DNA of 45,772 nucleotides. Origin: Lachnospiraceae bacterium (GTDB lineage: Bacteria > Bacillota > Clostridia > Lachnospirales > Lachnospiraceae). A program made the position numbers and the translations under genes. Within the stretch, counting starts at the first letter, position 1. Each line of letters starts with the position of its first letter. The stretch is from NCBI GenBank assembly GCA_017625255.1, contig JAGALK010000118.1, positions 1 to 45,772 on the forward strand. Reading direction: 5' to 3'. Under the pieces are notes generated by a model. It ran no database searches and had not been told where the DNA came from. It saw only the letters and a program-made list of their open reading frames with translations. Shown here piece after piece: positions 1 through 9,991 of this stretch.

Positions 1-9
1 ACTCTTCAT

Positions 10-80
10 GCGGGTGTAGTTCAATGGTAGAACACCAGCCTTCCAAGCTGGATACGTGGGTTCGATTCCCATCACCCGCT
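10..80 (+). tRNA. tRNA-Gly (anticodon TCC)
   Basis: The 7-bp acceptor stem GCGGGTG/CACCCGC closes a 71-nt cloverleaf with a T discriminator base. The anticodon arm CCAGC-CTTCCAA-GCTGG presents TCC, which reads glycine GGA/GGG codons. The T arm contains the canonical GGTTCGATTCC. CCA is not encoded. A Rho-independent terminator follows 14 nt downstream, so this is the last or only gene of its transcript; any upstream partner lies outside the window. Confidence 0.97.
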
Positions 81-94
81 TATTTTTATGCGTA

Positions 95-125
95 GAACAA
101 ATATCTTAATATTTGTTCTTTTTTT
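95..125 (+). terminator. Rho-independent terminator of the tRNA transcript
   Basis: A perfect 10-bp inverted repeat GAACAAATAT / ATATTTGTTC with a 4-nt loop (CTTA) is followed directly by a run of seven T. It ends the tRNA-Gly transcript. Confidence 0.9.
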
Positions 126-139
126 ATTTTAAACCGACA

Positions 140-205
140 AAAACTGAACCAACCACTAATTATTAGATTTTAATAGCTATTTAGTGATTCGTTCAGTTTT
201 CTTTT
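140..205. terminator. long hairpin downstream of metY
   Basis: AAAACTGAAC (140-149) pairs with GTTCAGTTTT (191-200), and CACTAA (154-159) pairs with TTAGTG (181-186), giving a long interrupted stem. T-rich sequence lies on the + side, and the stem itself ends in TTTT when read on the minus strand. Its position 10 nt beyond the metY stop makes it the likely end of the cysK-metY transcript; it may work in both directions. Confidence 0.7.
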
Positions 206-210
206 AATTT

Positions 211-1497
211 TTATTTTACAGCCTTAAATGCCTCTTCTAAATCTTCAATAATATCCTCAATATGCTCTGTTCCAATGGACAGCCTTATGGTATTTGGCTT
301 TATTCCCTGCTCTTTTAACTCTTCTTCATTCAACTGGGAATGTGTTGTAGATGCAGGATGAATCACCAGAGATTTCACATCTGCCACATTTGCTAAAAGA
401 GAAAAGATTTCTAAATGATCAATAAAATCCTTTGCCTTTCTTTCATCACCCTTGATTTCAAAGGTAAAAATAGAACCTCCGCCCTTAGGAAAATATTTTT
501 TATATAATTCCTGCTGCTTTAAATCTGTAGATACTGCCGGATGATTGACCTTCTCTACCTGCGGATGATTCTGTAAATACTCCACCACCTTCAAGGCATT
601 CTCCACATGTCGTTCTACTCTAAGAGACAAAGTTTCTAATCCCTGTAATAATAAGAATGCATGAAAAGGTGAAAGGGTTGCGCCAGTATCTCTAAGCAGT
701 ACTGCACGAATTTTGGTTACAAAAGCTGCTGCTCCTACGGCTTTTGTAAAGCTAATACCATGATAAGCCGGATTTGGCTCTGTCAAAGATGGAAACTTTC
801 CGGAAGCCTCCCAGTCAAAATTTCCGCTGTCTATGATTACTCCGCCAAGTGTTGTTCCATGTCCACCAATAAATTTCGTAGCTGAATGCACCACGATATC
901 TGCACCATATTCTATCGGTCTGACCAGATATGGTGTTGCAAATGTACTGTCTACCACAAGGGGAATCTTGTGCGCATGGGCAACTTCTGCCACTTTTTCA
1001 ATATCTGTTATATCTGAGTTTGGATTGCCGAGGGTTTCGATATACAATGCCTTGGTATTTTCTTTTATTGCTGCAGCAAAAGCCTCTGGTGTCGGCTCTA
1101 CAAAGGTTGTCGTAATACCATATTGAGGTAAAGTATGTTCCAACAGATTATATGTGCCTCCATAAATATTTTTGGCTGCTACAATATGATCCCCATTTTG
1201 CGCTAAATTCTGAATGGTATATGATACGGCTGCTGCGCCGGAAGCCACCGCCAATGCCGCTGCGCCGCCTTCTAAAGCTGCAATTCTCTGTTCAAATACA
1301 TCCTCTGTAGGATTTGTCAATCGACCATAGATATTTCCTGCATCTGACAAATTAAAACGCGCCTGAGCATGATCTGAATTTTCAAATACATAGGAAGAAG
1401 TCTGATATATTGGCACAGCTCTTGCTCCTGTAGCTGCATCCGGTGTCTCCTGTCCTACATGTAACTGTAATGTTTCAAATTTCAAATTCCTTCGCAT
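211..1497 (-). CDS. metY: O-acetylhomoserine sulfhydrylase / aminocarboxypropyltransferase
   Basis: A PLP enzyme of the Cys/Met-metabolism family that condenses O-acetylhomoserine with sulfide or methanethiol to give homocysteine or methionine in the cytoplasm. The 428 residues match the usual length of the O-acetylhomoserine branch, which is longer than the ~380-residue cystathionine gamma-synthases. The N-terminal ETLQLHVGQ, the YGRLTNPT motif and the PLP-lysine motif SATKFIGGHG (Lys208) are all visible. It lies 27 nt downstream of cysK on the same strand, so both form a sulfur-assimilation unit using sulfide. The Rrf2 regulator just upstream is the likely controller. Assignment to metY rather than metB/metC is based on length and N-terminus. 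Confidence 0.93.
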   Translation of the reverse strand: MRRNLKFETLQLHVGQETPDAATGARAVPIYQTSSYVFENSDHAQARFNLSDAGNIYGRLTNPTEDVFEQRIAALEGGAAALAVASGAAAVSYTIQNLAQNGDHIVAAKNIYGGTYNLLEHTLPQYGITTTFVEPTPEAFAAAIKENTKALYIETLGNPNSDITDIEKVAEVAHAHKIPLVVDSTFATPYLVRPIEYGADIVVHSATKFIGGHGTTLGGVIIDSGNFDWEASGKFPSLTEPNPAYHGISFTKAVGAAAFVTKIRAVLLRDTGATLSPFHAFLLLQGLETLSLRVERHVENALKVVEYLQNHPQVEKVNHPAVSTDLKQQELYKKYFPKGGGSIFTFEIKGDERKAKDFIDHLEIFSLLANVADVKSLVIHPASTTHSQLNEEELKEQGIKPNTIRLSIGTEHIEDIIEDLEEAFKAVK

Positions 1498-1524
1498 ATC
1501 TCTTCCCTCTTCCTTTTTTCTAGT

Positions 1525-2460
1525 TTATTCTTCTATAAATAATGGCGTAGAATAATAACGATCTCCGCTATCCGGCAGCAATGCCACAATTGTTTTTCCC
1601 TTATTTTCCGGTCTTTTGGCTAATTCGATTGCTGCATAAGCTGCCGCACCAGAGGAGATTCCGACTAAAATTCCTTCTTTTTTAGCAATTTGTTTTGCAA
1701 TGCTAAAACCAATCTCATTATCCGCAGTAATGATTTCATCATAAATTTCTGTATTTAAAGTTGCCGGTACAAAGCCTGCGCCGATACCCTGTATTTTATG
1801 TGGTCCACTTTTACCTTCAGACAATACCGGAGAAGCTGTTGGTTCTACTGCAATGATTTTGACATCCGGGTTCTGAGATTTTAAATATTCTCCTGTACCT
1901 GTCAGTGTACCACCTGTACCTACACCAGCGACAAAAATATCCACTTTTCCATCTGTATCCTTCCAGATTTCCGGTCCTGTAGTTTCTTTATGTGCTTTAG
2001 GGTTCGCAGGATTATCAAATTGTCCGGGAATAAAACTATCCGGAATCTCTTTTGCTAACTCTTCTGCTTTGGCAATCGCGCCTGACATACCCTTCGCTCC
2101 TTCTGTAAGCACAATTTCTGCACCATAAGCTTTTAAAATATTTCTTCTTTCTACACTCATGGTCTCCAGCATAGTAAGAATGATGCGATATCCCTTAACT
2201 GCCGCAATAGAAGCCAGACCAATTCCTGTATTTCCAGAGGTTGGTTCAATAATGACAGAGCCCTCCTTTAAAATTCCTCTATTCTCCGCATCTTCAATCA
2301 TCGCCTTGGCTGCGCGGTCCTTTACACTTCCTGTTGGGTTTAAATATTCCAATTTAAATAACAGTTTCGCTTCAAGCTTATAATCCTTTTCCAGATTTAC
2401 AGCTTCGATGATTGGGGTATTTCCTACCAATTCTAATGCACCTTTGTAAATATTTGCCAT
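1525..2460 (-). CDS. cysK: cysteine synthase A (O-acetylserine sulfhydrylase)
   Basis: A 311-residue PLP fold-type II enzyme making cysteine from O-acetylserine and sulfide. PLP Lys47 sits in [11 protein letters not shown]. The phosphate-binding TSGNTGIG and the C-terminal SSGAAAYAA loop follow in the usual order, and the length is typical of CysK. Start ATG is preceded by GAGGAAGCGAC. It is the first gene of the cysK-metY pair; the 102-nt gap to the upstream Rrf2 gene holds that gene's terminator hairpin, so cysK probably has its own promoter or depends on read-through. Confidence 0.95.
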   Translation of the reverse strand: MANIYKGALELVGNTPIIEAVNLEKDYKLEAKLLFKLEYLNPTGSVKDRAAKAMIEDAENRGILKEGSVIIEPTSGNTGIGLASIAAVKGYRIILTMLETMSVERRNILKAYGAEIVLTEGAKGMSGAIAKAEELAKEIPDSFIPGQFDNPANPKAHKETTGPEIWKDTDGKVDIFVAGVGTGGTLTGTGEYLKSQNPDVKIIAVEPTASPVLSEGKSGPHKIQGIGAGFVPATLNTEIYDEIITADNEIGFSIAKQIAKKEGILVGISSGAAAYAAIELAKRPENKGKTIVALLPDSGDRYYSTPLFIEE

Positions 2461-2530
2461 GTCGCTTCCTCTCTTTCTATTTTCTTTTCATATTTTTCCT
2501 AGTTGTTTTGTATGATTTAAAGATACTATA

Positions 2531-2560
2531 AAACTCCCTGACGCATTTGTCAAGGAGTTT
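2531..2560 (-). terminator. terminator hairpin of the Rrf2 regulator gene
   Basis: AAACTCCCTGAC (2531-2542) pairs with GTCAAGGAGTTT (2549-2560) across a 6-nt loop, and the minus strand continues as a T-rich tail. It sits 2 nt beyond the regulator's stop codon and separates it from cysK. Confidence 0.85.
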
Positions 2561-2562
2561 TT

Positions 2563-2997
2563 TCAGATAATATAATTATCTCCTATTTCCTGCTGCCACT
2601 CTACTAAATCAGCCAATGTATACTTATCTAATACACTGCGCATTGCCGTATCTAACTCTTTCCAGATACGAAGTGTTACACACTGTCCCTGTCTTTCACA
2701 ATCTATAGCTTCATCCTCCAAACAGGATACGGGTACCATATTGCCCTCTACCTGACGCAAAATCATACCTACTGTATATTCTGACGGCTGTTTCATCAGT
2801 CGATAGCCTCCCTGTGGACCACGAATACTTTTTACATATCCAGCTCTTACAAGCTGAGAAATAATCTGCTCTAAGTATTTTACAGAAATAGATTGTCTGT
2901 CTGCTGTATCCTTTAACCGCACAGGGTCTGCTGCATCATTGAGTGCAATATCCAGCATCAACCGCAGTGCATATCGTCCCTTTGTTGAAATCTTCAT
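2563..2997 (-). CDS. Rrf2-family transcriptional regulator (CymR/IscR-like)
   Basis: A 144-residue Rrf2 winged-helix repressor: MKISTKGRYALR start, recognition region SVKYLEQIISQLVRAGYVKS and the wing RGPQGGYRL are classic. Three cysteines at 92, 100 and 106 lie where IscR/NsrR-type members hold a [2Fe-2S] or [4Fe-4S] cluster. Gene order next to cysK-metY matches CymR, the Firmicute repressor of cysteine synthesis that works with CysK. As I recall it, Bacillus subtilis CymR lacks such a Cys triad, so this protein may sense Fe-S or redox state as well. Start ATG has GGAG 9 nt upstream and a strong sigma-A promoter behind it. Confidence 0.88.
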   Translation of the reverse strand: MKISTKGRYALRLMLDIALNDAADPVRLKDTADRQSISVKYLEQIISQLVRAGYVKSIRGPQGGYRLMKQPSEYTVGMILRQVEGNMVPVSCLEDEAIDCERQGQCVTLRIWKELDTAMRSVLDKYTLADLVEWQQEIGDNYII

Positions 2998-3030
2998 ACA
3001 TATGCTCTCCTTATCTTCTACTTTGTTTCT

Positions 3031-3059
3031 ATTTTAATTTTCGTTTCCTAGTATGTCAA
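3031..3059 (-). promoter_or_regulatory. sigma-A promoter for the Rrf2 regulator
   Basis: On the minus strand a perfect -35 TTGACA is followed by a 17-nt spacer and -10 TAAAAT, about 35 nt before the start codon. The glpK promoter diverges from the same intergenic region. Confidence 0.8.
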
Positions 3060-3117
3060 TATGAAATATATTATTTATACAATTTCGAATCTTTTGTTGA
3101 AATATTCTAAATATATA

Positions 3118-3146
3118 CTGAAAATTCCCCCACAAACTGTTATTAT
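3118..3146 (+). promoter_or_regulatory. candidate sigma-A promoter for glpK operon
   Basis: -35-like CTGAAA, a 17-nt spacer, then -10 TATTAT; the glpK start lies 45 nt downstream with GGAGGG as ribosome site. The boxes match the consensus at 4/6 and 5/6 positions. Confidence 0.55.
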
Positions 3147-3148
3147 AG

Positions 3149-4687
<1,539 letters not shown>

Positions 4688-4702
4688 CAGGAGGCCAAAA
4701 TT

Positions 4703-6145
4703 ATGTATGATGTAGTAATTATTGGCGCAGGTGTTACGGGGAGCGCCGCTGCAAGAGAGCTTTCCCGCTATAACCTAAATATCTGCGTCGTGGAAAAAGA
4801 AGAGGATGTCTGCTGTGGAACCTCCAAGGCAAACAGTGGTATTGTACATTCCGGTATAGACTGTATACCTGGTACTTTAATGGCCCAAATGAATATTCTT
4901 GGCAACCGGCTGATGGAACCTTTATCTAAGGAATTGGACTTTCCATTCAAGCGAAACGGCTCCCTTATCCTTTGTTTTTCCAAGGAAGATTTACCCCGTT
5001 TAGAAGAGCTTTTCCAAAGAGGTATTACAAGCAAAATTCCGAACATTCGTATTTTAAATAAAGAAGAGCTTCACGAAATGGAGCCAAATATTTCCGATGA
5101 AGCCATTGCTGCAATCTATGCACCAACCGGCGGTATCGTCTGCCCATTTGGTATGAATATTTCAATGGCTGAAAATGCTGCAGCAAACGGTGTGGAATTT
5201 AAATTTGATACAGAAATAAAAAATATTACCAAAAATCCAAACGGTTATACCTTAGAAACAGACAATAACTCCATAGAAACCCGCTGTGTTGTAAATGCCG
5301 CCGGAGTTCACGCAGATACCTTCCACAACATGGTAAGCCAAAATAAAATCCATATTACAGCCAGACGAGGAGAATACTGTTTATTAGATAAAACTGCCGG
5401 AAATCTGGTATCCAAAACCATTTTCCAGTTACCGGGCAAGTACGGCAAAGGAATTCTCGTCACCCCTACAGTACATGGCAATACATTAATAGGCCCAACT
5501 GCCAATGACCATGAAAATAAGGACTCCACCCGCACAACAGCTGACGGACTTTCCCATGTATGCGAAGCCGCAAAACGCTCCATACCCTCAATACCTGTCC
5601 GTCAGATAATTACTTCCTTTTCCGGCAACCGCGCCCATGAAGACCATCACGAATTTATCATAGAGGAATTAGCAGACGCGCCCTGTTTTATCGATGCTGC
5701 CGGTATTGAATCACCGGGACTTACCAGTGCACCCGCTATTGGTATTCGCATCGCAGAAATTGTCTGTAACCTGCTTAAACCAGCCAAAAACCCAAACTTC
5801 GACGGAACCAGAAAAGGTATTTTAGACCCGAAAACGCTTTCCGAAGAGGAATACGCTGCTTTAATTAAAGACCAACCAGCCTACGGAAATATTATCTGTC
5901 GCTGTGAAATGATTACCGAAGGAGAAATCCTTGATGCCATCCACCGTCCTTTAGGTGCAAAATCCTTAGATGGCATCAAGCGTAGAACCCGCGCCGGTAT
6001 GGGAAGATGTCAGGCAGGCTTTTGTTCCCCAAAAACCATGGAAATCCTTGCAAGAGAATTGCAGGTTTCCCTGTTAGATATTACAAAAAACGGCGGAAAT
6101 TCCCATATGGTCATTGGATACACAAAAAATGCAGAGGAGGTATAG
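4703..6145 (+). CDS. FAD-dependent glycerol-3-phosphate dehydrogenase with C-terminal [2Fe-2S] BFD-like domain
   Basis: N-terminal Rossmann motif VVIIGAGVTGSAAARELSRY binds FAD and begins a DAO/GlpA-type oxidoreductase domain covering roughly residues 1-370. The C-terminal ~90 residues carry cysteines CRC and GRCQAGFC typical of the BFD-like [2Fe-2S] domain seen in anaerobic GlpA. The 480-residue length is shorter than E. coli GlpA but normal for the clostridial form. It should oxidise glycerol-3-phosphate and pass electrons to the next two gene products. Ribosome site AGGAGG precedes ATG. L-2-hydroxyglutarate-type oxidases are related, but operon context favours glycerol-3-phosphate. Confidence 0.88.
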   Translation: MYDVVIIGAGVTGSAAARELSRYNLNICVVEKEEDVCCGTSKANSGIVHSGIDCIPGTLMAQMNILGNRLMEPLSKELDFPFKRNGSLILCFSKEDLPRLEELFQRGITSKIPNIRILNKEELHEMEPNISDEAIAAIYAPTGGIVCPFGMNISMAENAAANGVEFKFDTEIKNITKNPNGYTLETDNNSIETRCVVNAAGVHADTFHNMVSQNKIHITARRGEYCLLDKTAGNLVSKTIFQLPGKYGKGILVTPTVHGNTLIGPTANDHENKDSTRTTADGLSHVCEAAKRSIPSIPVRQIITSFSGNRAHEDHHEFIIEELADAPCFIDAAGIESPGLTSAPAIGIRIAEIVCNLLKPAKNPNFDGTRKGILDPKTLSEEEYAALIKDQPAYGNIICRCEMITEGEILDAIHRPLGAKSLDGIKRRTRAGMGRCQAGFCSPKTMEILARELQVSLLDITKNGGNSHMVIGYTKNAEEV

Positions 6146-6148
6146 CGC

Positions 6149-7417
6149 ATGAATTCCTATGATATTGTCATTATCGGCGGTGGTCCTGCCGGACTTGCGG
6201 CTGCTGTTTCTGCCAGACAAAATGGTATCGACAGCATTTTAATTTTAGAAAGAGATTCACAATTAGGGGGCATTTTAAACCAATGTATTCATAATGGTTT
6301 CGGTCTGCATACCTTCAAAGAAGAATTGACCGGTCCTGAATATGCCAAACGCTTTATCGACCAGACAGAAGAATTAAATATCGAATATAAATTAAATACC
6401 ATGGTTATGGATATTACAAAAGACAAGATCATTACTGCCATGAATCGTACTGACGGATTATTTAAAATCGAGGCCAAAGCAATTATTCTTGCTATGGGCT
6501 GCCGCGAACGCTCCAGAGGAGCATTAAACATTCCGGGGTATCGTCCTGCCGGCGTATATTCTGCCGGAACGGCGCAGCGACTGGTAAACATTGACGGTTA
6601 CATGCCGGGTAAGGAAGTCGTTATTTTAGGTTCCGGCGATATTGGACTGATTATGGCACGCAGAATGACCTTAGAAGGTGCAAAAGTCAAGGTTGTGGCA
6701 GAATTAATGCCCTATTCCGGTGGTTTGAAAAGAAATATTGTACAATGTTTAGACGATTTTGGCATTCCTTTAAAGCTTAGTCACACTGTTGTCAATATCA
6801 AAGGTAAAGAACGGTTAGAAGGTATTACACTTGCCCAGGTAGACAGCCAGGGAAAACCTATTCCTAACACAGAGGAAGATTACAGCTGCGACACCCTTTT
6901 ACTTTCCTGCGGTCTGATTCCTGAAAATGAATTATCCAAAGGTATCGGTGTCGATATGGAAGCCATAACCAACGGTCCTTTGGTCAATGAAAGCTTAGAA
7001 ACCAGTATTGACGGTGTATTTGCCTGTGGAAATGTACTTCATGTACATGATCTGGTTGACTTCGTATCCAAAGAAGCTGCCGCAGCCGGTAAAAATGCTG
7101 CAAAATATATAAAAAACAACTGTTCCATGGGTGAACCCGAACCGACAATTTCAATCCTGCCTACCGATGGTGTACGCTATACTGTGCCAAAAATGCTTCA
7201 TATTCATCGCATGGAAGAGAAGCTTACTGTTCGATTTCGTGTAGGTGCTGTATATAAGAATTGCTATATATCTGTTTATTTCAATAGTCAGCAGATACTT
7301 CATCGAAAAAAAGCTATTATAGCTCCCGGAGAAATGGAAGAAATCAAACTAAAAAAAGCCGACCTAGAAGCTTTTGACGGATTAGAAACTATTACAATAA
7401 AGATAGAGGAGGCATAG
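6149..7417 (+). CDS. FAD/NAD(P)-binding oxidoreductase, electron-transfer partner of the G3P dehydrogenase
   Basis: A 422-residue two-dinucleotide-binding flavoprotein of the pyridine nucleotide-disulfide fold. The first Rossmann motif is IVIIGGGPAGLAAAVSARQNG; the second is EVVILGSGDIGLIMARRM near residue 155. The GCRERSRGA segment resembles the alpha subunit of sarcosine oxidase/HcnA-type enzymes. A C-terminal domain of about 80 residues follows the FAD motif CGNVLHVHDLVD. It starts 3 nt after the dehydrogenase, so the two are translationally coupled. In clostridial glp operons this protein occupies the place of GlpB and probably links the dehydrogenase to NAD or another acceptor; the acceptor is not shown by sequence. 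Confidence 0.85.
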   Translation: MNSYDIVIIGGGPAGLAAAVSARQNGIDSILILERDSQLGGILNQCIHNGFGLHTFKEELTGPEYAKRFIDQTEELNIEYKLNTMVMDITKDKIITAMNRTDGLFKIEAKAIILAMGCRERSRGALNIPGYRPAGVYSAGTAQRLVNIDGYMPGKEVVILGSGDIGLIMARRMTLEGAKVKVVAELMPYSGGLKRNIVQCLDDFGIPLKLSHTVVNIKGKERLEGITLAQVDSQGKPIPNTEEDYSCDTLLLSCGLIPENELSKGIGVDMEAITNGPLVNESLETSIDGVFACGNVLHVHDLVDFVSKEAAAAGKNAAKYIKNNCSMGEPEPTISILPTDGVRYTVPKMLHIHRMEEKLTVRFRVGAVYKNCYISVYFNSQQILHRKKAIIAPGEMEEIKLKKADLEAFDGLETITIKIEEA

Positions 7418-7420
7418 GCT

Positions 7421-7789
7421 ATGGAAACAAAAAATCTTACCTGTATCGGATGTCCTCTAGGCTGTGCCCTTACAGTAGAAATACAAAATAAAAAAGTCCT
7501 TCGTGTAACCGGCAATACCTGTAAACGCGGGGATATATACGCCCGAAAGGAAGTCACTCACCCCACACGAATTGTGACGAGTACCGTCCGAGTTGAAAAT
7601 GGCGATATTGCAATGGTATCAGTAAAAACCGCCAGCGATATTCCAAAAGAAAAAATTATGGATATTATGAAATGTCTTGAAAATATTACGGTACATGCGC
7701 CTGTACATATTGGAGATGTGATTATTGCTGATGCAGCTGGAACAGGGGTAGATATTATTGCAACAAAGGATGTATCTGCTGCTTGCTAA
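7421..7789 (+). CDS. DUF1667 domain protein (Cys-rich, redox partner of glp flavoproteins)
   Basis: 122 residues with the pattern CIGCPLGC (Cys8, Cys11, Cys15) and a fourth cysteine at 34 (NTCKRGD). This is the arrangement of DUF1667 proteins, which accompany this pair of flavoproteins across clostridia and probably hold an Fe-S cluster. It lies 3 nt downstream of the FAD oxidoreductase and closes the operon. A role as third electron-transfer subunit of the anaerobic glycerol-3-phosphate dehydrogenase is inferred from synteny, not demonstrated by motif. Confidence 0.85.
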   Translation: METKNLTCIGCPLGCALTVEIQNKKVLRVTGNTCKRGDIYARKEVTHPTRIVTSTVRVENGDIAMVSVKTASDIPKEKIMDIMKCLENITVHAPVHIGDVIIADAAGTGVDIIATKDVSAAC

Positions 7790-7815
7790 AATTTTATCAT
7801 TTTATGCTCTGTACA

Positions 7816-7844
7816 TTGACAAAATAGTACTTTTGATATATACT
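7816..7844 (+). promoter_or_regulatory. strong sigma-A promoter for the small protein gene at 7926
   Basis: Consensus TTGACA (7816-7821), a 17-nt spacer, then TATACT (7839-7844). The ~75-nt leader that follows ends in AAAGGAG before the start codon. The quality of both boxes suggests high, largely unregulated transcription. Confidence 0.85.
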
Positions 7845-7925
7845 TTATACATCTAAATTTTCTGGCAATTCAACCAGAAAAGCGTAATCTTATGACAATT
7901 TATTTCATACAAAGGAGATTTACCT

Positions 7926-8324
7926 ATGGCAAAGAAAAATGGTGCACAATCAGTTGAAGTTATTCCTGGAAGAAGAATCGTACTTTCCGCTGGTGTTGGA
8001 AAGACAAATATTGAAGAATTAAAATGGCTTACAGATACCGTATTGGAAAGTGCTGCAAAATGGAAATCACTTGGCTGGGCTTATATTGCAGACTGCTCAC
8101 AAATGAGTCCTGTTTCTCCGGCAGAAGGTGGTCAGTTAGTAGAAATGACAAGAAAATTTGTAGATGCAGGCTGTAAGGCATTTGGCTTTGCAGAGGGTAA
8201 GTCCATCATGTTAAAAATTCAGGCGCAAAAAAATACTGAGCGTTCAGAAACTGGTGTTATTGAAGGACATTTTGCAACCGTAGAAGAATGTTTGGATTGG
8301 CTGAAAAAAGATATTAAACTTTAA
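7926..8324 (+). CDS. conserved small cytoplasmic protein of unknown function
   Basis: 132 residues, no signal peptide or membrane segment. I do not recognise a named family with confidence. The alternating pattern RRIVLSAGVGKTNIEELKWLTDTVLESAAKW, then GWAYIADCSQMSPVSPAEG, then CKAFGFAEGKSIMLKIQAQ looks like an alpha/beta fold resembling the small STAS/SpoIIAA-like proteins, where a central strand is followed by a helix; this is only a fold guess. It is transcribed alone from a near-consensus promoter, has a good AAAGGAG site and its own terminator, so it is a real and probably well-expressed gene. Confidence 0.85.
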   Translation: MAKKNGAQSVEVIPGRRIVLSAGVGKTNIEELKWLTDTVLESAAKWKSLGWAYIADCSQMSPVSPAEGGQLVEMTRKFVDAGCKAFGFAEGKSIMLKIQAQKNTERSETGVIEGHFATVEECLDWLKKDIKL

Positions 8325-8336
8325 TACCATAATCAA

Positions 8337-8368
8337 AAACCTGTGCAAATTGCACAGGTTTATTTTTA
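8337..8368. terminator. bidirectional terminator between convergent genes
   Basis: AACCTGTGCA (8338-8347) pairs with TGCACAGGTT (8351-8360); the + side continues TATTTTTA and the minus side TTTTGATT. It serves the + strand small protein gene and the minus-strand thioesterase. Confidence 0.9.
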
Positions 8369-8391
8369 CTTTATTTAGAGTCTATAACCGC

Positions 8392-8778
8392 TTAGCTAAG
8401 CTTTGCATCTGTCTTCTGCTGAAATTTCTCAGCCAGAACAACAAATCTTTCATGAGTCCCTTCTCCCACTTTTCCGGCTTCATCATAAACAGCCACATCA
8501 AACACCAAGCGTCTGCCATCCACTTCTACAAGCTTGGTTTCACAAGTTACTTTCATACCTACCGGTGTTGCTGCTAAATGCTTAACATTTAAGCTTGTCC
8601 CTACCGTAACGCAGCCCGATTCTAATTCATCCGCCACACTTTTCCAAGCTGTTTCTTCTATCAGAGCAATCATTGCCGGCGTGGCAAACACCTGCAAGGT
8701 TCCACTTTTTAATACTTCTGCTGTATCCGCAGAGGTTACTGTCATTTCTTTTCTACCCTTTATGCCTGCTGCTAACAT
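8392..8778 (-). CDS. hotdog-fold thioesterase, fluoroacetyl-CoA thioesterase (FlK)-like
   Basis: 128 residues of the hotdog thioesterase fold. Thr33, Glu41 and His67 are spaced exactly as the catalytic Thr42/Glu50/His76 triad of FlK (8 and 26 residues apart), within FATPAMIALIEE and NVKHLAATPVG. Such proteins hydrolyse acyl-CoA thioesters; the common clostridial members are usually uncharacterised and unlikely to use fluoroacetyl-CoA in the gut. It follows luxS by 9 nt on the same strand, so it is the last gene of the mtnN-luxS operon, although no link to the methyl cycle is evident from its sequence. Confidence 0.85.
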   Translation of the reverse strand: MLAAGIKGRKEMTVTSADTAEVLKSGTLQVFATPAMIALIEETAWKSVADELESGCVTVGTSLNVKHLAATPVGMKVTCETKLVEVDGRRLVFDVAVYDEAGKVGEGTHERFVVLAEKFQQKTDAKLS

Positions 8779-8787
8779 TTCATCCTC

Positions 8788-9267
8788 CTACTCTGCGTAC
8801 ACCAGTCTGTCTTCTGTGATATTCATAAGGACTTCATCATAAAATTTCTTTGCTACATAATTTGCCATTGGCAGATTCATATCCAAATAATTGCCGCAGT
8901 CTCGTGCTGCTGCACCTGGAACCTCATCCTTAAAATCCTTGATAAAGGCAAACATTTCTTTTAACAATTCAACGATATCTTTGGAATCATAATCCCCTGC
9001 TAAAAGCAGATAAAATCCTGTACGACATCCCATTGGTCCAAAATATACTGTTTTATCTGCAAAATCCTTATGATTTCTCAAAAATGTTGCTCCTAAATGC
9101 TCAATCGTATGGATTTCAGCCGTATTCATCACCGGCTCAAAATTAGGTCTTGTCATACGGATGTCAAAGGTTGTCACTACCTCTGCACCTACATGATCTT
9201 TACGGGACACATATATTCCCGGCAATAAAGTAAGATGATTTACTGTAAAACTTGCAATTTTTTTCAT
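8788..9267 (-). CDS. luxS: S-ribosylhomocysteine lyase
   Basis: 159 residues. Zn ligands His53 and His57 in the HTIEH motif and Cys124 in ARDCGNY, plus catalytic Cys81 in GPMGCRTG, are all present. The enzyme splits S-ribosylhomocysteine into homocysteine and DPD, the precursor of AI-2. Its start overlaps the stop of mtnN by 4 nt (ATGA), so the two consecutive steps of S-adenosylhomocysteine recycling are translationally coupled. Confidence 0.98.
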   Translation of the reverse strand: MKKIASFTVNHLTLLPGIYVSRKDHVGAEVVTTFDIRMTRPNFEPVMNTAEIHTIEHLGATFLRNHKDFADKTVYFGPMGCRTGFYLLLAGDYDSKDIVELLKEMFAFIKDFKDEVPGAAARDCGNYLDMNLPMANYVAKKFYDEVLMNITEDRLVYAE

Positions 9268-9959
9268 GCTAATCTACCTGCCATTTCTATCATTAAATTC
9301 ACAGAATGCTCAATAGCCTTTGCTTCAAAGGTTGGATAATCCATTTCTGCACTATCATCCGCTTTATCGGAAATTGCTCTTACAATCAAACATGGCACTT
9401 TATTTAAATAAGCCGCATGAGCAATTGCTGCGCCTTCCATCTCTGCACAATAGCCTGCAAAGGTATCTGTCAGCCACTGTTTCTTTTCTTTACTGGAAAT
9501 AAACTGATCTCCGGTAACCACTCTTCCTTCATGCACATGAATGTCCGGATTTACTTTTTCACAGCTTTCTTTTGCAATTTTGCGAAGCTTCTCATCCATC
9601 GGAAATGCCAGTACTTCCATCCCCGGCACATGTCCCGGTTCATAACCAAATACAGCAACCTCCATATCATGTTCAACAGCATCTGTTGCTAAAACAACAT
9701 CTCCAATATCAATTTTTGCCTGCAAAGAACCTGCAATACCTGTATTTACTACCCATTTTACATCAAAATGATCAATGAGATTCTGTGTACAGCATGCTGC
9801 ATTTACCTTTCCAATACCAGCCTTTACAACCACCGCATCTGCGCCGTTTAGCTTTCCTTCATAAAATTGCAGAGATGCTATTTCGTGTACCTTGACATCT
9901 GTCATCACTTCCTTTAGCTTAGCAACTTCCTGATCCATTGCACCAATAATTCCTAACAT
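9264..9959 (-). CDS. mtnN: 5'-methylthioadenosine / S-adenosylhomocysteine nucleosidase
   Basis: 231 residues, the usual MTAN length. Motifs seen: MLGIIGAMDQEV at the N-terminus, NTGIAGSL, the EMEGAAIAHAAYL substrate motif with the ribose-binding Glu, and the catalytic aspartate in AISDKAD. It removes adenine from S-adenosylhomocysteine and methylthioadenosine and feeds LuxS, encoded by the overlapping next gene. Cytoplasmic. Confidence 0.97.
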   Translation of the reverse strand: MLGIIGAMDQEVAKLKEVMTDVKVHEIASLQFYEGKLNGADAVVVKAGIGKVNAACCTQNLIDHFDVKWVVNTGIAGSLQAKIDIGDVVLATDAVEHDMEVAVFGYEPGHVPGMEVLAFPMDEKLRKIAKESCEKVNPDIHVHEGRVVTGDQFISSKEKKQWLTDTFAGYCAEMEGAAIAHAAYLNKVPCLIVRAISDKADDSAEMDYPTFEAKAIEHSVNLMIEMAGRLA

Positions 9960-9991
9960 ATTCTATTCCTTTCTCTAAGCAATTCCTATTT

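Noticed and set aside
1498..2562. SAM or T-box riboswitch upstream of cysK-metY
   Set aside because: The intervals are too short (27 and 102 nt) and show no T-box sequence or S-box motifs; only the regulator's terminator is present.
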